Assembly: GCA_947492905.1 (NCBI GenBank)
Contig: CANLOL010000001.1
Span: 1,714,578-1,778,577, forward strand
Direction: 5' to 3'
Length of the DNA stretch: 64,000 nt
Source: an uncultured Sphingorhabdus sp.
GTDB taxonomy: Bacteria > Pseudomonadota > Alphaproteobacteria > Sphingomonadales > Sphingomonadaceae
Shown here: piece by piece, positions 46,697-56,010 of the stretch
Layout: every line of letters starts with the position of its first letter
Position numbering within the stretch: the first letter of the stretch is position 1
Translations under genes and position numbers: made by a program
Notes under the pieces: generated by a model
Databases searched by the model: none
The model's input: only the letters and a program-made list of their open reading frames with translations
What the model was told of the DNA's origin: nothing

Positions 46697-48457
46697 TTAA
46701 CTGGATTTCAGTCTAGGTTCTTCGGATAAATCGCCGCCTTCCATAATGCGTTTACGGAAATAATCGCGTTTTTCATGGATGGATGCAATGACGGGCCCTG
46801 TTGGTACGCCTAAATCCACCAATACAGCTTCTGATAATTGCAGGCTGCTTTCCAATGTTTCGGGTACTGCATCGCTCGCGCCTGCTTGATAGAGGCGTGC
46901 GGCATGGTCGCTATCTCTGGCGCGCACAACAATCTTAATATTGGGCAGCCAAGCCCTTACGCGGCGCACAGTACGCTCTGCCAATATAGGTTGATCCATC
47001 GTCAAAATCAGGGCTTTTGCATGACCCAATTCTAATTTATCGAGCGTTTCAGGGCGTGTTATATCACCAAATATAACGGGATAACCATCTCTGCGGGCCT
47101 CAGCCACTGCATCAATATCGGATTCTACGGCAACATAATGTTGATCATGATATTGCAGCATATCAGCAACCAATCTACCAACGCGGCCAAAACCAATAAT
47201 TACTGTGCGATCTTTGCTCTCATTAATATCTTCTTCCAAAGGATCGGTTGTATCGCGCAATTCTATACGCCGCGCCATATCATGGCCTATGCGCGCCAAT
47301 ATAGGAGTGATGGTCAGGCCAATAGCGGTTGCCACTTGCCAGAAAGCAGCCGTTGGCCCATCGATCAATTGGGCTGCGCTTGCTGCTGCTAAAACAATCA
47401 ATGTGGTTTCTGATGGGCTAGACATAAGCACGCCAGCCTCTGTAGCGGTTCCTGTCCGTGCACCGCTTAATTTGAGCAAGCTGCCTGTGACCAATGATTT
47501 GACGATGATTATACCAATAATCGCGGCCATTAATGACCCTAAATTTTCCATCACAAATGTTATATCGATTTGCATGCCGATGCTTATTAAAAACACACCC
47601 AGAGCAAGGCCCTTAAAGGGCGCGGTCATAACTTCTACTTCGCCATGATAGTCGGTTTCTGCAATCAACATACCTGCGATAATAGCCCCAACGATAGGCG
47701 ATAGCCCGACAGCGCCCGTAATTAAGCTTGCGATAATGATGACCAACAGGCTGATAGAGAGGAATAATTCAGGGCTTTTTGTCCGCGCTGCTTGGCCAAA
47801 TAGAGGCGGTAATATAATGCGCCCTATAATCAACATAGCAATGATAACGGCTGCGCCTTGCCATAATATGGTGATGAGATTATCCACTGTATTATCGGCT
47901 GCATAAGGGGCGAGAGCGCCCAAAATAAAGATGATAGGCACAATGGCAATGTCTTCGAATAAAAGCATGGCGAGAGCGGATTTACCAACAGCGGATTTGG
48001 TGCCAGAGATAGGAAGCACGAGGGCTGTAGAGGACAAGGCGAGGGCGATACCAAGGCCCATTGCCCCAGCAAGGCTGAGCCCGCCAAAGAAATGCAATGC
48101 CATTCCGATGATAAAGCCGCTGCCGATTAATTCCGCAGCACCAACGCCAAAAACCAATTTGCGCATGGCCCATAATCGTTTGAAACTAAGCTCTAATCCA
48201 ATAGTGAATAGCAATAATATGATGCCATATTCGCCAAAAGGTTTGATGGATTCAGCATCGGATATAGTGACCCATTCGAGCCATTGATATTGATTGGAAA
48301 GAGCGCCAAGCCCAAATGGGCCAACGAATATCCCTACCAATATGAAACCGATGATCGGAGTGATACGAAATCTAGCAAATGTTGGTATAACAATACCAGC
48401 GGCGCCCAATATAACCAATGCATTATTGATGCCATCTATCTGAATTTCACCTGCCAT
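46697..48457 (-). CDS. CPA2-type monovalent cation:proton antiporter (KefB/C-like)
   Basis: A 586-residue transporter with about 12 membrane helices (residues ~10-390; GLELSFKRLWAMRKLVFG and LALSSTALVLPI are typical of the family), followed by a cytoplasmic RCK/TrkA-N Rossmann domain (VIIGFGRVGRLVADMLQ, about 417 on) that gates transport in response to nucleotides or glutathione adducts. It most likely exports K+ or Na+ in exchange for protons. A YbaL/KefC assignment is possible, but the regulatory partner KefF/G is not nearby. Confidence 0.9.
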   Translation of the reverse strand: MAGEIQIDGINNALVILGAAGIVIPTFARFRITPIIGFILVGIFVGPFGLGALSNQYQWLEWVTISDAESIKPFGEYGIILLLFTIGLELSFKRLWAMRKLVFGVGAAELIGSGFIIGMALHFFGGLSLAGAMGLGIALALSSTALVLPISGTKSAVGKSALAMLLFEDIAIVPIIFILGALAPYAADNTVDNLITILWQGAAVIIAMLIIGRIILPPLFGQAARTKSPELFLSISLLVIIIASLITGAVGLSPIVGAIIAGMLIAETDYHGEVEVMTAPFKGLALGVFLISIGMQIDITFVMENLGSLMAAIIGIIIVKSLVTGSLLKLSGARTGTATEAGVLMSSPSETTLIVLAAASAAQLIDGPTAAFWQVATAIGLTITPILARIGHDMARRIELRDTTDPLEEDINESKDRTVIIGFGRVGRLVADMLQYHDQHYVAVESDIDAVAEARRDGYPVIFGDITRPETLDKLELGHAKALILTMDQPILAERTVRRVRAWLPNIKIVVRARDSDHAARLYQAGASDAVPETLESSLQLSEAVLVDLGVPTGPVIASIHEKRDYFRKRIMEGGDLSEEPRLKSS

Positions 48458-48510
48458 ATTGTGATACTAATCTCTTTTGGCAATCATGCAAAATAATAAT
48501 AGGGATCATA

Positions 48511-48547
48511 TAAAAAAACACCCTCAAGCATTTTTGCCAGAGGGTGC
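48511..48547 (-). terminator. Terminator of icd
   Basis: On the minus strand the stem CACCCTC / GAGGGTG (48519-48546), with an inner GCA/TGC pair, is followed by seven T residues (48512-48518). It lies about 55 bp past the icd stop and just before the antiporter start. Confidence 0.9.
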
Positions 48548-48600
48548 ATTATAATGTTTCGGCTAAGTTATAGCCTGTTATTCATTCTCAGCTATTAATT

Positions 48601-49821
48601 TTATTCCCAGCTGCCCATTGCAGTTTCTAGGTTATTCACAATCGCTTCAAAAAACTGTTCTGTGGTCATCCAAGGTTGATCTGGGCCGATTAGGATTGCC
48701 AAATCTTTGGTCATTTGACCATTTTCAACGGTTTCAACACAGACGCGCTCTAATGTTTCAGCGAAACGCGTAACATCGGGAGTGCCATCAAATTTACCAC
48801 GGTTTTTAAGGCCGCCTGTCCATGCAAATATAGATGCAATCGGGTTTGTTGATGTTGCTTTGCCTTGTTGATGCTGACGATAGTGACGCGTCACAGTACC
48901 GTGAGCAGCCTCTGATTCAACGGTTTTGCCATCGGGACTCATAAGAACAGATGTCATAAGACCTAGCGAGCCAAAGCCTTGCGCAACCGTGTCTGATTGC
49001 ACATCGCCATCATAATTTTTACAGGCCCAAACAAATTTACCTGACCATTTAAGAGCACTAGCTACCATGTCATCAATCAAGCGGTGCTGATATTCAATGC
49101 CGATTGAATCAAATTGCTCTTTAAATTCTGCTTGAAACACTTCTTCGAACAAATCTTTGAAGCGGCCATCATAGGCTTTCATGATGGTATTTTTGGTTGA
49201 TAGGTAAACAGGCCATTTGCGCGCCAAGCCATAATTCATAGAGGCACGAGCAAAGTCTCTAATGCTGTCATCCAAATTATACATAGCCATCGCAACGCCG
49301 CTGCTTGGGAATTGGAATACTTCTTCGTCAATATTATTGCCGTCTTCGCCTTCGAATACCAAGCGCAATTTGCCAGGCCCAGGAACTAGAAAGTCGGTAC
49401 ATTTATATTGATCGCCAAAAGCATGACGACCAACGACAATAGGGTCAGTCCAACCCGGCACTAAGCGCGGTACATTTTGCATGACAATAGGTTCGCGGAA
49501 AACAACGCCGCCCAAAATGTTACGGATTGTGCCGTTGGGTGACTTCCACATTTTTTTCAGACCAAATTCTTCAACACGGTCTTCATCGGGAGTAATCGTC
49601 GCACATTTTACGCCAACGCCATGTTCGCGAATGGCATTAGCAGAATCAACTGTGATTTGATCATTTGTTTCATCGCGTTTTTCGATGGATAGATCATAAT
49701 ATTTCAAATCAATATCAAGATAGGGGAGAATTAGTCTCTCTCTAATCCATTGCCAAATAATTCGTGTCATTTCATCGCCGTCTAGTTCGACGACAGGGTT
49801 TTTGACTTTAATTTTTGCCAT
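48601..49821 (-). CDS. icd: NADP-dependent isocitrate dehydrogenase
   Basis: TCA-cycle enzyme oxidising isocitrate to 2-oxoglutarate. The 406 residues match the eukaryotic-like homodimeric NADP type common in alphaproteobacteria: [57 protein letters not shown], the metal-binding [19 protein letters not shown] and [18 protein letters not shown] with [15 protein letters not shown]. It has its own terminator and a 193-bp divergent gap to psd. Confidence 0.96.
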   Translation of the reverse strand: MAKIKVKNPVVELDGDEMTRIIWQWIRERLILPYLDIDLKYYDLSIEKRDETNDQITVDSANAIREHGVGVKCATITPDEDRVEEFGLKKMWKSPNGTIRNILGGVVFREPIVMQNVPRLVPGWTDPIVVGRHAFGDQYKCTDFLVPGPGKLRLVFEGEDGNNIDEEVFQFPSSGVAMAMYNLDDSIRDFARASMNYGLARKWPVYLSTKNTIMKAYDGRFKDLFEEVFQAEFKEQFDSIGIEYQHRLIDDMVASALKWSGKFVWACKNYDGDVQSDTVAQGFGSLGLMTSVLMSPDGKTVESEAAHGTVTRHYRQHQQGKATSTNPIASIFAWTGGLKNRGKFDGTPDVTRFAETLERVCVETVENGQMTKDLAILIGPDQPWMTTEQFFEAIVNNLETAMGSWE

Positions 49822-49897
49822 ATAAAAACGCTTTCTGTGAGGAGTAAGTTATAATCAATTTATTTTTATAGATGCGCCATAGCAAATTTTTGCCAAT

Positions 49898-49919
49898 GTT
49901 CAACTCTTGCGTTCAACTC
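49898..49919. repeat. 9-bp direct repeat in the icd/psd promoter gap
   Basis: GTTCAACTC occurs twice separated by TTGC (13-bp period), about 77 bp upstream of the icd start. It could be a tandem operator for icd or psd. The spacing between GTTC cores is nine, not seven, so it is not a LexA box. Confidence 0.35.
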
Positions 49920-50014
49920 TATTTGGCAAACTTATGCACAATATAGTCTAATTTTCATTAAAAACACCATCATTCCAACTTGTATCCTACCATTTCCACC
50001 CCTAGATAGAGAAT

Positions 50015-50755
50015 ATGTCTAGACAAGAATTAACAAATAGAGGCGAAGGCCTTGCGAAATGGTCCTTCCCGCCCATACATCCCGAAGGCCGTAAATTTGG
50101 CCTTATCGCTGTTGCAGCAACTGCGGCCCTCTTTTTCATCGGCGGTTTTGCTCATCTATTAGCATGGCCGATGGTCGGTGTTTCGATATGGACTTTTGCA
50201 TTTTTCAGAGATCCAAAGCGCGCAACGCCTGATGATGATCGCTATATTGTGTCTCCTGCGGATGGATTGGTGACATTGATTCAACAAGTCCAACCACCTG
50301 CTGAAATCTCAGGGCCAGAGGGATTGGGCGATGAATTGGTGACCCGCGTTTCCGTATTTATGAGCGTATTTGATGTGCATATCAATCGCACTCCCATTCG
50401 CGGCACGGTTAAACATGTTGCTTATATCCCCGGTAAATTTCTAAATGCTGATCTGGATAAAGCCAGCGAAGATAATGAACGCCAGCATTTCTTGGTAGAG
50501 CGTCCCGATGGCTTGCGCGTTGGTTTTACGCAAATAGCAGGCCTAGTCGCGCGCAGAATTGTTCCATTTGTGAAAACAGGGGATGTTGTCGGCGTGGGAC
50601 AGCGTATAGGCCTTATTCGTTTTGGTAGCCGCGTTGATATTTATCTGCCAAAGGGAACAGCATCTAAAGTCATTAAAGGGCAACGCTGCATTGCGGGTGA
50701 GACCATCATTGCTGAAATTAATGTTGATGAAGACTTGCTCGCTATTTCGCAGTAA
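50015..50755 (+). CDS. psd: Phosphatidylserine decarboxylase proenzyme
   Basis: Makes phosphatidylethanolamine by decarboxylating phosphatidylserine; the pyruvoyl cofactor arises from self-cleavage. The 246 residues are the short bacterial type: a membrane segment (about 28-52), [36 protein letters not shown], and the self-cleavage Gly-Ser in [12 protein letters not shown] (about 208-209). It precedes pssA by 75 bp, placing both steps from CDP-diacylglycerol to PE together. Confidence 0.95.
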   Translation: MSRQELTNRGEGLAKWSFPPIHPEGRKFGLIAVAATAALFFIGGFAHLLAWPMVGVSIWTFAFFRDPKRATPDDDRYIVSPADGLVTLIQQVQPPAEISGPEGLGDELVTRVSVFMSVFDVHINRTPIRGTVKHVAYIPGKFLNADLDKASEDNERQHFLVERPDGLRVGFTQIAGLVARRIVPFVKTGDVVGVGQRIGLIRFGSRVDIYLPKGTASKVIKGQRCIAGETIIAEINVDEDLLAISQ

Positions 50756-50830
50756 ATATCAGCATTAATGAATTTTGAAAGTTTGTTTTTGCTTGCAAAG
50801 CAAATTCTTAGAGCGCAAGTATAAGCGATA

Positions 50831-51580
50831 ATGACAGCTATACCAATACGATCTTTTGTCCCCAACGCCGTTACAGCGATGGCGCTTTGCGTTGGCTTTT
50901 CGGGGGTTTGGTATGCTCTTTCACAAAATTGGGTGGCCGCTGCTGCTTGTATTGTAGTTGCGGGTATATTGGATGGCTTAGATGGCCGCATAGCCCGTAT
51001 GCTCAATGGGCAAAGCCGCTTTGGTGCTGAATTGGATTCGCTCGCCGACGTCATTTCATTTGGTGTGACGCCAGCGGTATTGGTCTATAGTTGGTCTTTG
51101 CAAAATATGGAGCGGTTTGGCTGGACAATATGTCTGTTTTTCACTCTTTGTATGGCGCTGCGTTTGGCGCGTTTCAATGCGCAAATAGATAGCGAGCCTC
51201 AACCGCATAAAATCGCTGGCTATCTAACAGGTGTGCCCGCGCCCAGCGCTGCGGGTATGGCGTTGATGCCGATTGCGATATGGATTGAAACTGGCGTGGA
51301 ATGGATAAGAGAACCTTATATCATAGGCCCGTGGATGATTATTATTTGCGTTTTGGTCATATCCAATGTTGCGACTTTTAGCTGGAAATCATTGCGCATA
51401 CGCCATAGCTGGCGTTTCATTGGTATTGCGCTTTGCGGCCTATATGTGGGCGGATTGATAGTAGCGCCTTGGCCTACTTTGGCGCTGACGGCTGCGGTTT
51501 ACTTCATGCTCATACCGATAAGCATGTGGCGTTATCACCGGATTAAAAAACGCCAAAAATCCCTGAATATAGAATCCTAA
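50831..51580 (+). CDS. pssA: CDP-diacylglycerol-serine O-phosphatidyltransferase
   Basis: Integral membrane enzyme that makes phosphatidylserine, substrate of Psd just upstream. The 249 residues include the CDP-alcohol phosphotransferase motif D-G-x2-D-G-x-x-A-R-x8-G-x3-D-x3-D, seen as GLDGRIARMLNGQSRFGAE followed by LDSLAD (about 56-80), and about seven hydrophobic helices. The basic tail is cytoplasmic by inference. It is most likely co-expressed with psd. Confidence 0.94.
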   Translation: MTAIPIRSFVPNAVTAMALCVGFSGVWYALSQNWVAAAACIVVAGILDGLDGRIARMLNGQSRFGAELDSLADVISFGVTPAVLVYSWSLQNMERFGWTICLFFTLCMALRLARFNAQIDSEPQPHKIAGYLTGVPAPSAAGMALMPIAIWIETGVEWIREPYIIGPWMIIICVLVISNVATFSWKSLRIRHSWRFIGIALCGLYVGGLIVAPWPTLALTAAVYFMLIPISMWRYHRIKKRQKSLNIES

Positions 51581-51643
51581 TTTCTTGACTTGACCTTATC
51601 CACCCATGCGCTATGTTCTTATTTCGTTCTATAGGGGTTTGAT

Positions 51644-52984
51644 GTGGAAATTAGCGTCATTATTGCAATAATAGCCAGCCTATTATTGGGTGTCGGATTT
51701 GGTGTTGCTGCGGGTTGGTTCATGGGGCAACGCATGGCCTCTGCGGGTAATGAAACCGTATCACAATTGCGCTCAATGCTAGATGGCATTACCGAAGAGC
51801 GTGATGGCGCGCGCGATCAATTGGCGCGATTAGAAGCCAGTAGCGAAGAACGGCAGAAATCCTTTGAACAGCAATTGCAATCTCTCAAAGACGCAAAAGA
51901 AGCGCTGACCCTAGAGTTTGAAAATGTAGGGCAAAAGATGCTGGGTGATGCGCAAAATGCTTTTCTGCAGCGTGCGAATGAGCGTTTTCATCAAGCGGGG
52001 GAAAAGAACCAAGAGCAAATTAAACAATTGCTAAACCCAGTGGGCGAGAAATTAAAAGCCTATGAAGCGCAAGTGAGCAAAGTCGAAAAAGACCGTAATG
52101 AAGCCTATGGCGAATTGAAGGGCTTGATTGGTGATATGAAAATTGGCCAAGATAAAGTTTCAACAGAAGCAGCTAAATTGGTCAACAGCTTGCGCAATGG
52201 CCCCAAAACAAGGGGACGTTGGGGCGAGCAACAGCTTAAAAATGTATTGGAAAGCTGCGGGCTTTCTGAACATGTCGATTTTGTAACTGAGGTCAGCGTA
52301 GAAGGCGATGAAGGACAGCGTATGCGTCCTGATGCTATTTTGCGTGTTCCGGGCGGCAGCTCTCTGGTGATTGATGCGAAAGTGTCGCTCAATGATTATC
52401 AAGATGCTTTCGATAGCAATGATGATGATGCGCGCATCACCGCTTTATCGCGGCATTGTGCATCCATGAAAAACCATATCGATGGTTTATCGCGCAAAGC
52501 TTATTGGGATCAATTTGAGGATGCTCCCGATTATGTGATTATGTTTGTACCGGGCGAGCATTTCTTGGCCGCAGCGTTAGAGCATGATCCGCAGCTTTGG
52601 GATTTTGCTTTTGAGAAGAAAATATTGCTCGCAACACCAACCAATTTGGTGGCCATAGCCCGCACCGTTGCTAGCGTATGGCGGCAAGAAGGGTTGGCAC
52701 GCGAAGCCAAGCATATTGGGGCGCTAGGCAAAGAAATGTATGATCGTATTGCTGTTGCTGCGGGGCATTTGAAATCGGTGGGCAATGGACTAAATTCTGC
52801 GGTTAATAATTATAATAAATTTGTCGGCAGTTTTGAGCGTAATGTTATGTCCACGGGACGTAAATTTGCTGAACTCAATGTTGAAACGGGCAAAAAAGAA
52901 ATTGGCGATATTGCCCCAATTGAAGCCTTGCCGCGCTATGCTTCTGATGCAGAACGCGATCTTATCGAAGATAAAAACGGTTAA
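51644..52984 (+). CDS. rmuC: RmuC-family DNA recombination protein
   Basis: Membrane-anchored coiled-coil protein with a nuclease-like domain, linked to limiting DNA inversions and rearrangements. The 446 residues show an N-terminal helix (about 3-24), a long coiled coil (about 35-150) and the RmuC core: GPKTRGRWGEQQLKNVLE, DAILRVPGGSSLVIDAKVSL, VIMFVPGEHFLAAAL and ATPTNLVAIARTVASVW. The start is a GTG at 51644 with an AGGGG site. It converges with the methyltransferase gene at a nine-base gap. Confidence 0.92.
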   Translation: MEISVIIAIIASLLLGVGFGVAAGWFMGQRMASAGNETVSQLRSMLDGITEERDGARDQLARLEASSEERQKSFEQQLQSLKDAKEALTLEFENVGQKMLGDAQNAFLQRANERFHQAGEKNQEQIKQLLNPVGEKLKAYEAQVSKVEKDRNEAYGELKGLIGDMKIGQDKVSTEAAKLVNSLRNGPKTRGRWGEQQLKNVLESCGLSEHVDFVTEVSVEGDEGQRMRPDAILRVPGGSSLVIDAKVSLNDYQDAFDSNDDDARITALSRHCASMKNHIDGLSRKAYWDQFEDAPDYVIMFVPGEHFLAAALEHDPQLWDFAFEKKILLATPTNLVAIARTVASVWRQEGLAREAKHIGALGKEMYDRIAVAAGHLKSVGNGLNSAVNNYNKFVGSFERNVMSTGRKFAELNVETGKKEIGDIAPIEALPRYASDAERDLIEDKNG

Positions 52985-52993
52985 GGCTTGCCT

Positions 52994-53800
52994 TTATTTT
53001 TTGCGGCGGATTTGGTTGAGCACTTCATAGCTCATAACCGCACTTGATATAGCCGCGTTAAGGCTGTCGGCTTTGCCCTTCATGGGCATCTTTACCAATA
53101 TGTCACAGCTTTTTTCATATTCTGGCGGTAATCCTTGCGCTTCATTTCCCGTTAAAACAAAGGCTGGAGTCTCATAGGATATGGCTTGATAATCTTTTTC
53201 GGTATTCAGGCTCGTTCCAATTAATTGGCCTGTGCCTGATTGTTTCCATGCGATAAATTCATCCCACGAGCATTTGATGATTTTTTGCGTAAATACTGCG
53301 CCCATTGATGCGCGAACCGCTTCGACCGAAAATGGGTCAGTGCAATCATCTATTAAAAATAATCCGCCGCCGCCAACAGCATCGCAAGTGCGCATCATAG
53401 TGCCCAAATTTCCTGGATCGCGCATATCTTGAACCGCCATCCAGATATCTGCATCATCACGGTCTATATCGTTCAATGTGACATCTATATCTTCAAAAAC
53501 ACCAACAACCATTTGCGCATTATCTTTGCCGGTAAGCTTTGAAATTATCTCGCGGCTCGTCTCGATAATGTCGCCACCTTCGCTCTCTACAGCATCGCAT
53601 AATATGGCGGCGAGGGGATGTTCTTCTTGGCCTTGTTCCAGAAAAATCATGTCCGGAATGAAGCCAGCCTCCCTTGCTTCGGTTAATATGCGCAAACCTT
53701 CTGCAATAAATTTATTCTCACGCTTGCGATGCTTTTTCTCACGCAGCGATCTTACTCTTTTTATAAGAGGGTTAGAAAAACCAGTAATTTCACGCCGCAT
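52994..53800 (-). CDS. SpoU/TrmH-family RNA 2'-O-methyltransferase
   Basis: A 268-residue SPOUT methyltransferase acting on rRNA or tRNA ribose. It has an N-terminal substrate-binding part (KFIAEGLRILTEAREAG) and the knotted domain motifs VQDMRDPGNLGTMMRTCDAV, FSVEAVRASMGAVF, FVLTGNEAQGLPPE and VKMPMKGKADSLNAAI (motifs 1-3). The precise target cannot be told apart from RlmB or TsnR-like relatives. It ends the minus-strand PTS cluster, two bases after the HPr gene. Confidence 0.92.
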   Translation of the reverse strand: MRREITGFSNPLIKRVRSLREKKHRKRENKFIAEGLRILTEAREAGFIPDMIFLEQGQEEHPLAAILCDAVESEGGDIIETSREIISKLTGKDNAQMVVGVFEDIDVTLNDIDRDDADIWMAVQDMRDPGNLGTMMRTCDAVGGGGLFLIDDCTDPFSVEAVRASMGAVFTQKIIKCSWDEFIAWKQSGTGQLIGTSLNTEKDYQAISYETPAFVLTGNEAQGLPPEYEKSCDILVKMPMKGKADSLNAAISSAVMSYEVLNQIRRKK

Positions 53801-53802
53801 GA

Positions 53803-54123
53803 TTAATCCTCACCAAAGCCATCTAATAATAAGCCTTCGAGACGCGTGAGGGCATGTTCGGCATGGTCTTTATCAATGGGGTTAAATTCAATAATCACAT
53901 CAATATTATTGCCTTTCGCAGCCCCGAGCATCATTAATCCCATGATAGAATTGCCAACGGCTCTTTGATCATTTTTGGCTACGAAGATAGAGAGGTCTTT
54001 GGGCAATTTATTGACTAATGCCACAAATTTAGAGCTTGCTCGTGCATGCAGCCCTTTATTATTCACGATGGTGATATTTTTGCTGATACTGTCTTTATCA
54101 GCATTTTCTATACTGTCGCTCAT
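53803..54123 (-). CDS. ptsH: HPr phosphocarrier protein
   Basis: Small phosphocarrier of the PTS; in alphaproteobacteria usually regulatory rather than sugar-transporting. The phosphorylated histidine is in NNKGLHARASSKFVAL (about 26), and the regulatory serine region is AVGNSIMGLMMLGAAKG. At 106 residues it is longer than the usual 85-90 because of an acidic N-terminal extension. Its start overlaps the EIIA gene stop by four bases (ATGA). HprK, its likely kinase, is encoded upstream in the same cluster. Confidence 0.93.
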   Translation of the reverse strand: MSDSIENADKDSISKNITIVNNKGLHARASSKFVALVNKLPKDLSIFVAKNDQRAVGNSIMGLMMLGAAKGNNIDVIIEFNPIDKDHAEHALTRLEGLLLDGFGED

Positions 54124-54524
54124 TCTGTTTCTGCTAATAATTCAGAGGCAACATTTATATATTTGCGGCCAGCATCTTTTGCCACTGCGATAGCCTCTGA
54201 TATATCCATAGATTTACGCGCGCTTTCTAGGCGTATTAACATTGGTAAATTCACCCCAGCAATAACCTCTACCGCGCCGCTATCTAATAGTGAAATTGCT
54301 AGATTTGAAGGCGTGCCGCCGAATAAATCGGTCAATATTATCACCCCTTGACCATTATCAACTTCTTTTATGGCTTTTTTGATATTGGTGCGTTGTTTTT
54401 CCATGTCATCGTGCGGGCCAATGCAGATGGTTGCTACAGATTTTTGCGGCCCTACAACATGTTCCATGGCGGTTAAAAACTCTTGCGCCAAATTCCCATG
54501 CGTAACGATTATCATTCCTATCAT
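54120..54524 (-). CDS. PTS EIIA component, mannose-type
   Basis: A 134-residue EIIA-Man domain that accepts phosphate from HPr; no EIIB/C/D is present, so it is probably a regulatory terminus of the relay. Phospho-His is in IIVTHGNLAQEFL (about residue 9), and other landmarks are the VIILTDLFGGTPSNLAI block and VNLPMLIRL. I chose the ATG at 54524, matching the family start; another in-frame ATG at 54545 adds seven residues. It overlaps ptsH by four bases. Confidence 0.9.
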   Translation of the reverse strand: MIGMIIVTHGNLAQEFLTAMEHVVGPQKSVATICIGPHDDMEKQRTNIKKAIKEVDNGQGVIILTDLFGGTPSNLAISLLDSGAVEVIAGVNLPMLIRLESARKSMDISEAIAVAKDAGRKYINVASELLAETE

Positions 54525-54581
54525 TGTCAATTTAGGCACCTTCATCCATCAAAAATATATAGATTACCGTCTCAAAAAATT

Positions 54582-55514
54582 TCAGATTTTATTGGGTAAA
54601 CCCTCTAAAGACTCAATAATTCGTGATGATAAATTTCTGTGAAATATATTGGGAGAAAATCCTGATTTTTGCAACAATTTCCCGAATGTCTCTGTAATAT
54701 AAACTGAACGATGACGCCCTCCGGTGCATCCAAATGCTATGTTAACATAGGCTTTGCTCTGTTTTTCATATAGCGGTAATATGTGCAGCAGCAGATCAAG
54801 CGTTTTACGCAGCGTCGCTTCATATTCTGGGTCTTGCCGTATATATTCGGCTACTTCTTCGTCTAAACCTGTTTTCGGTCTTAAATCATCATCCCAATGC
54901 GGGTTGCGCAAAAAGCGCATATCGAAAACCAAATCAACATTATTGGGTACACCTCTTGAAAAGCCAAAGCTGGTGAGCGAAATTGTCATTCGCGGCGCGG
55001 ACTCAAGAGCAAATTTCTGCCGTATTTCTTGTTGCAAATCATTGACCGACAATTTGCTTGTATCGATTATATTCTCTGCCCATCTGCGATAAGGCTCTAA
55101 TAATTGACGCTCTTGGGCAATGCCATCAGAGGCTGGGCGATCATGGCTTAACGGATGCCTGCGTCTCGATTCTGCGTAACGGCGCTCTAATTCATTGCCA
55201 TTACAATCCAAGAATAATGTGACGATGTTGAACTTTTTATCTTGTTCTAATAATTTGATTTGTTTGATTAATGTATTGGCCTCTATGCCGCGCGTTCGGC
55301 TGTCAAACCCTAGCGCGAGCGGCGCATTGGTCTGATGGATTGTCGATGGCGTGTCTATCAACGCACCAATGAGGCGTATCGGGAAATTATCAACCGCTTC
55401 CCAGCCAATATCCTCCAAAGTTTTTAGCGCCGTTGATTTGCCAGCACCTGATAATCCAGAAACCAATAATATGGTTTGGACATTATCATCATCTTTGGAG
55501 TCTATGTGATTCAT
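54582..55514 (-). CDS. rapZ: RapZ/YvcJ-type RNase adapter, P-loop protein
   Basis: Nucleotide- and RNA-binding regulator; in enterobacteria RapZ steers RNase E to the GlmZ sRNA. The 310 residues have the P-loop VSGLSGAGKSTALKTLED (about 18-35), AVDNFPIRLIGAL, the DRT-like SRTRGIEAN, a central FGFSRGVPNNVDLVFDMRFL and the C-terminal FGCTGGRHRSVYITE of the RNA-binding domain. It is placed between EIIA and hprK as in many alphaproteobacteria. Confidence 0.94.
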   Translation of the reverse strand: MNHIDSKDDDNVQTILLVSGLSGAGKSTALKTLEDIGWEAVDNFPIRLIGALIDTPSTIHQTNAPLALGFDSRTRGIEANTLIKQIKLLEQDKKFNIVTLFLDCNGNELERRYAESRRRHPLSHDRPASDGIAQERQLLEPYRRWAENIIDTSKLSVNDLQQEIRQKFALESAPRMTISLTSFGFSRGVPNNVDLVFDMRFLRNPHWDDDLRPKTGLDEEVAEYIRQDPEYEATLRKTLDLLLHILPLYEKQSKAYVNIAFGCTGGRHRSVYITETFGKLLQKSGFSPNIFHRNLSSRIIESLEGLPNKI

Positions 55515-55563
55515 GATGCTATACTATAGGCAATATAATAATATATCCTATGAAAATTATGCG

Positions 55564-56010
55564 TTAATGCTGATTTGCCATATTTGTTAAGCTCTTAAGA
55601 TGGATAAGCGTTTGTTCAATCTTGATGGGCGCGGATGCTTCAAAAGCGGCAATCTTTAAGGATGGAATATTATATGGGCCAATGCTGATAAGGGGCAGGG
55701 GCGCTGGCATTCTCTCATAATTATCGCTCAATTGTATAATGAGTTTAAGCGCTATATTATTAACGCATTTCATTTCAATTATACCTACACCTCTGATTTC
55801 AATTGCTTCAATATGATGCTCAGTTTGCACTAATATGGGGCTATTTTCATCCCCCGTAATGGCAATATAATCATCGGCTATCAGCTTGGCTCCGCGATCA
55901 ATCAATCGCAATGCTAAATCAGATTTCCCCGAGCCAGATGCTCCCATTATTAAGACAGCATCATCGCCAATGGCAACTGCTGTGCCGTAGATGGATTGAT
56001 TATCATTCAT
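55564..56010 (-). CDS. hprK: HPr kinase/phosphorylase, short alphaproteobacterial form
   Basis: Phosphorylates HPr on serine. At 148 residues it lacks the N-terminal domain of Firmicutes HprK, as is normal in alphaproteobacteria. The P-loop is LIMGASGSGKSDLALRL (about 20-36), followed by the GAKLIADDYIAI capping region and the IEIRGVGIIEMK signature. Its ATG overlaps the end of chvG by eight bases, coupling it to the two-component system. Confidence 0.9.
   Translation of the reverse strand: MNDNQSIYGTAVAIGDDAVLIMGASGSGKSDLALRLIDRGAKLIADDYIAITGDENSPILVQTEHHIEAIEIRGVGIIEMKCVNNIALKLIIQLSDNYERMPAPLPLISIGPYNIPSLKIAAFEASAPIKIEQTLIHLKSLTNMANQH

Noticed and set aside
49898-49919. GTTC...GTTC as a second LexA box
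   Set aside because: The cores are separated by nine bases instead of the required seven, and the downstream genes (icd, psd) are not SOS genes.
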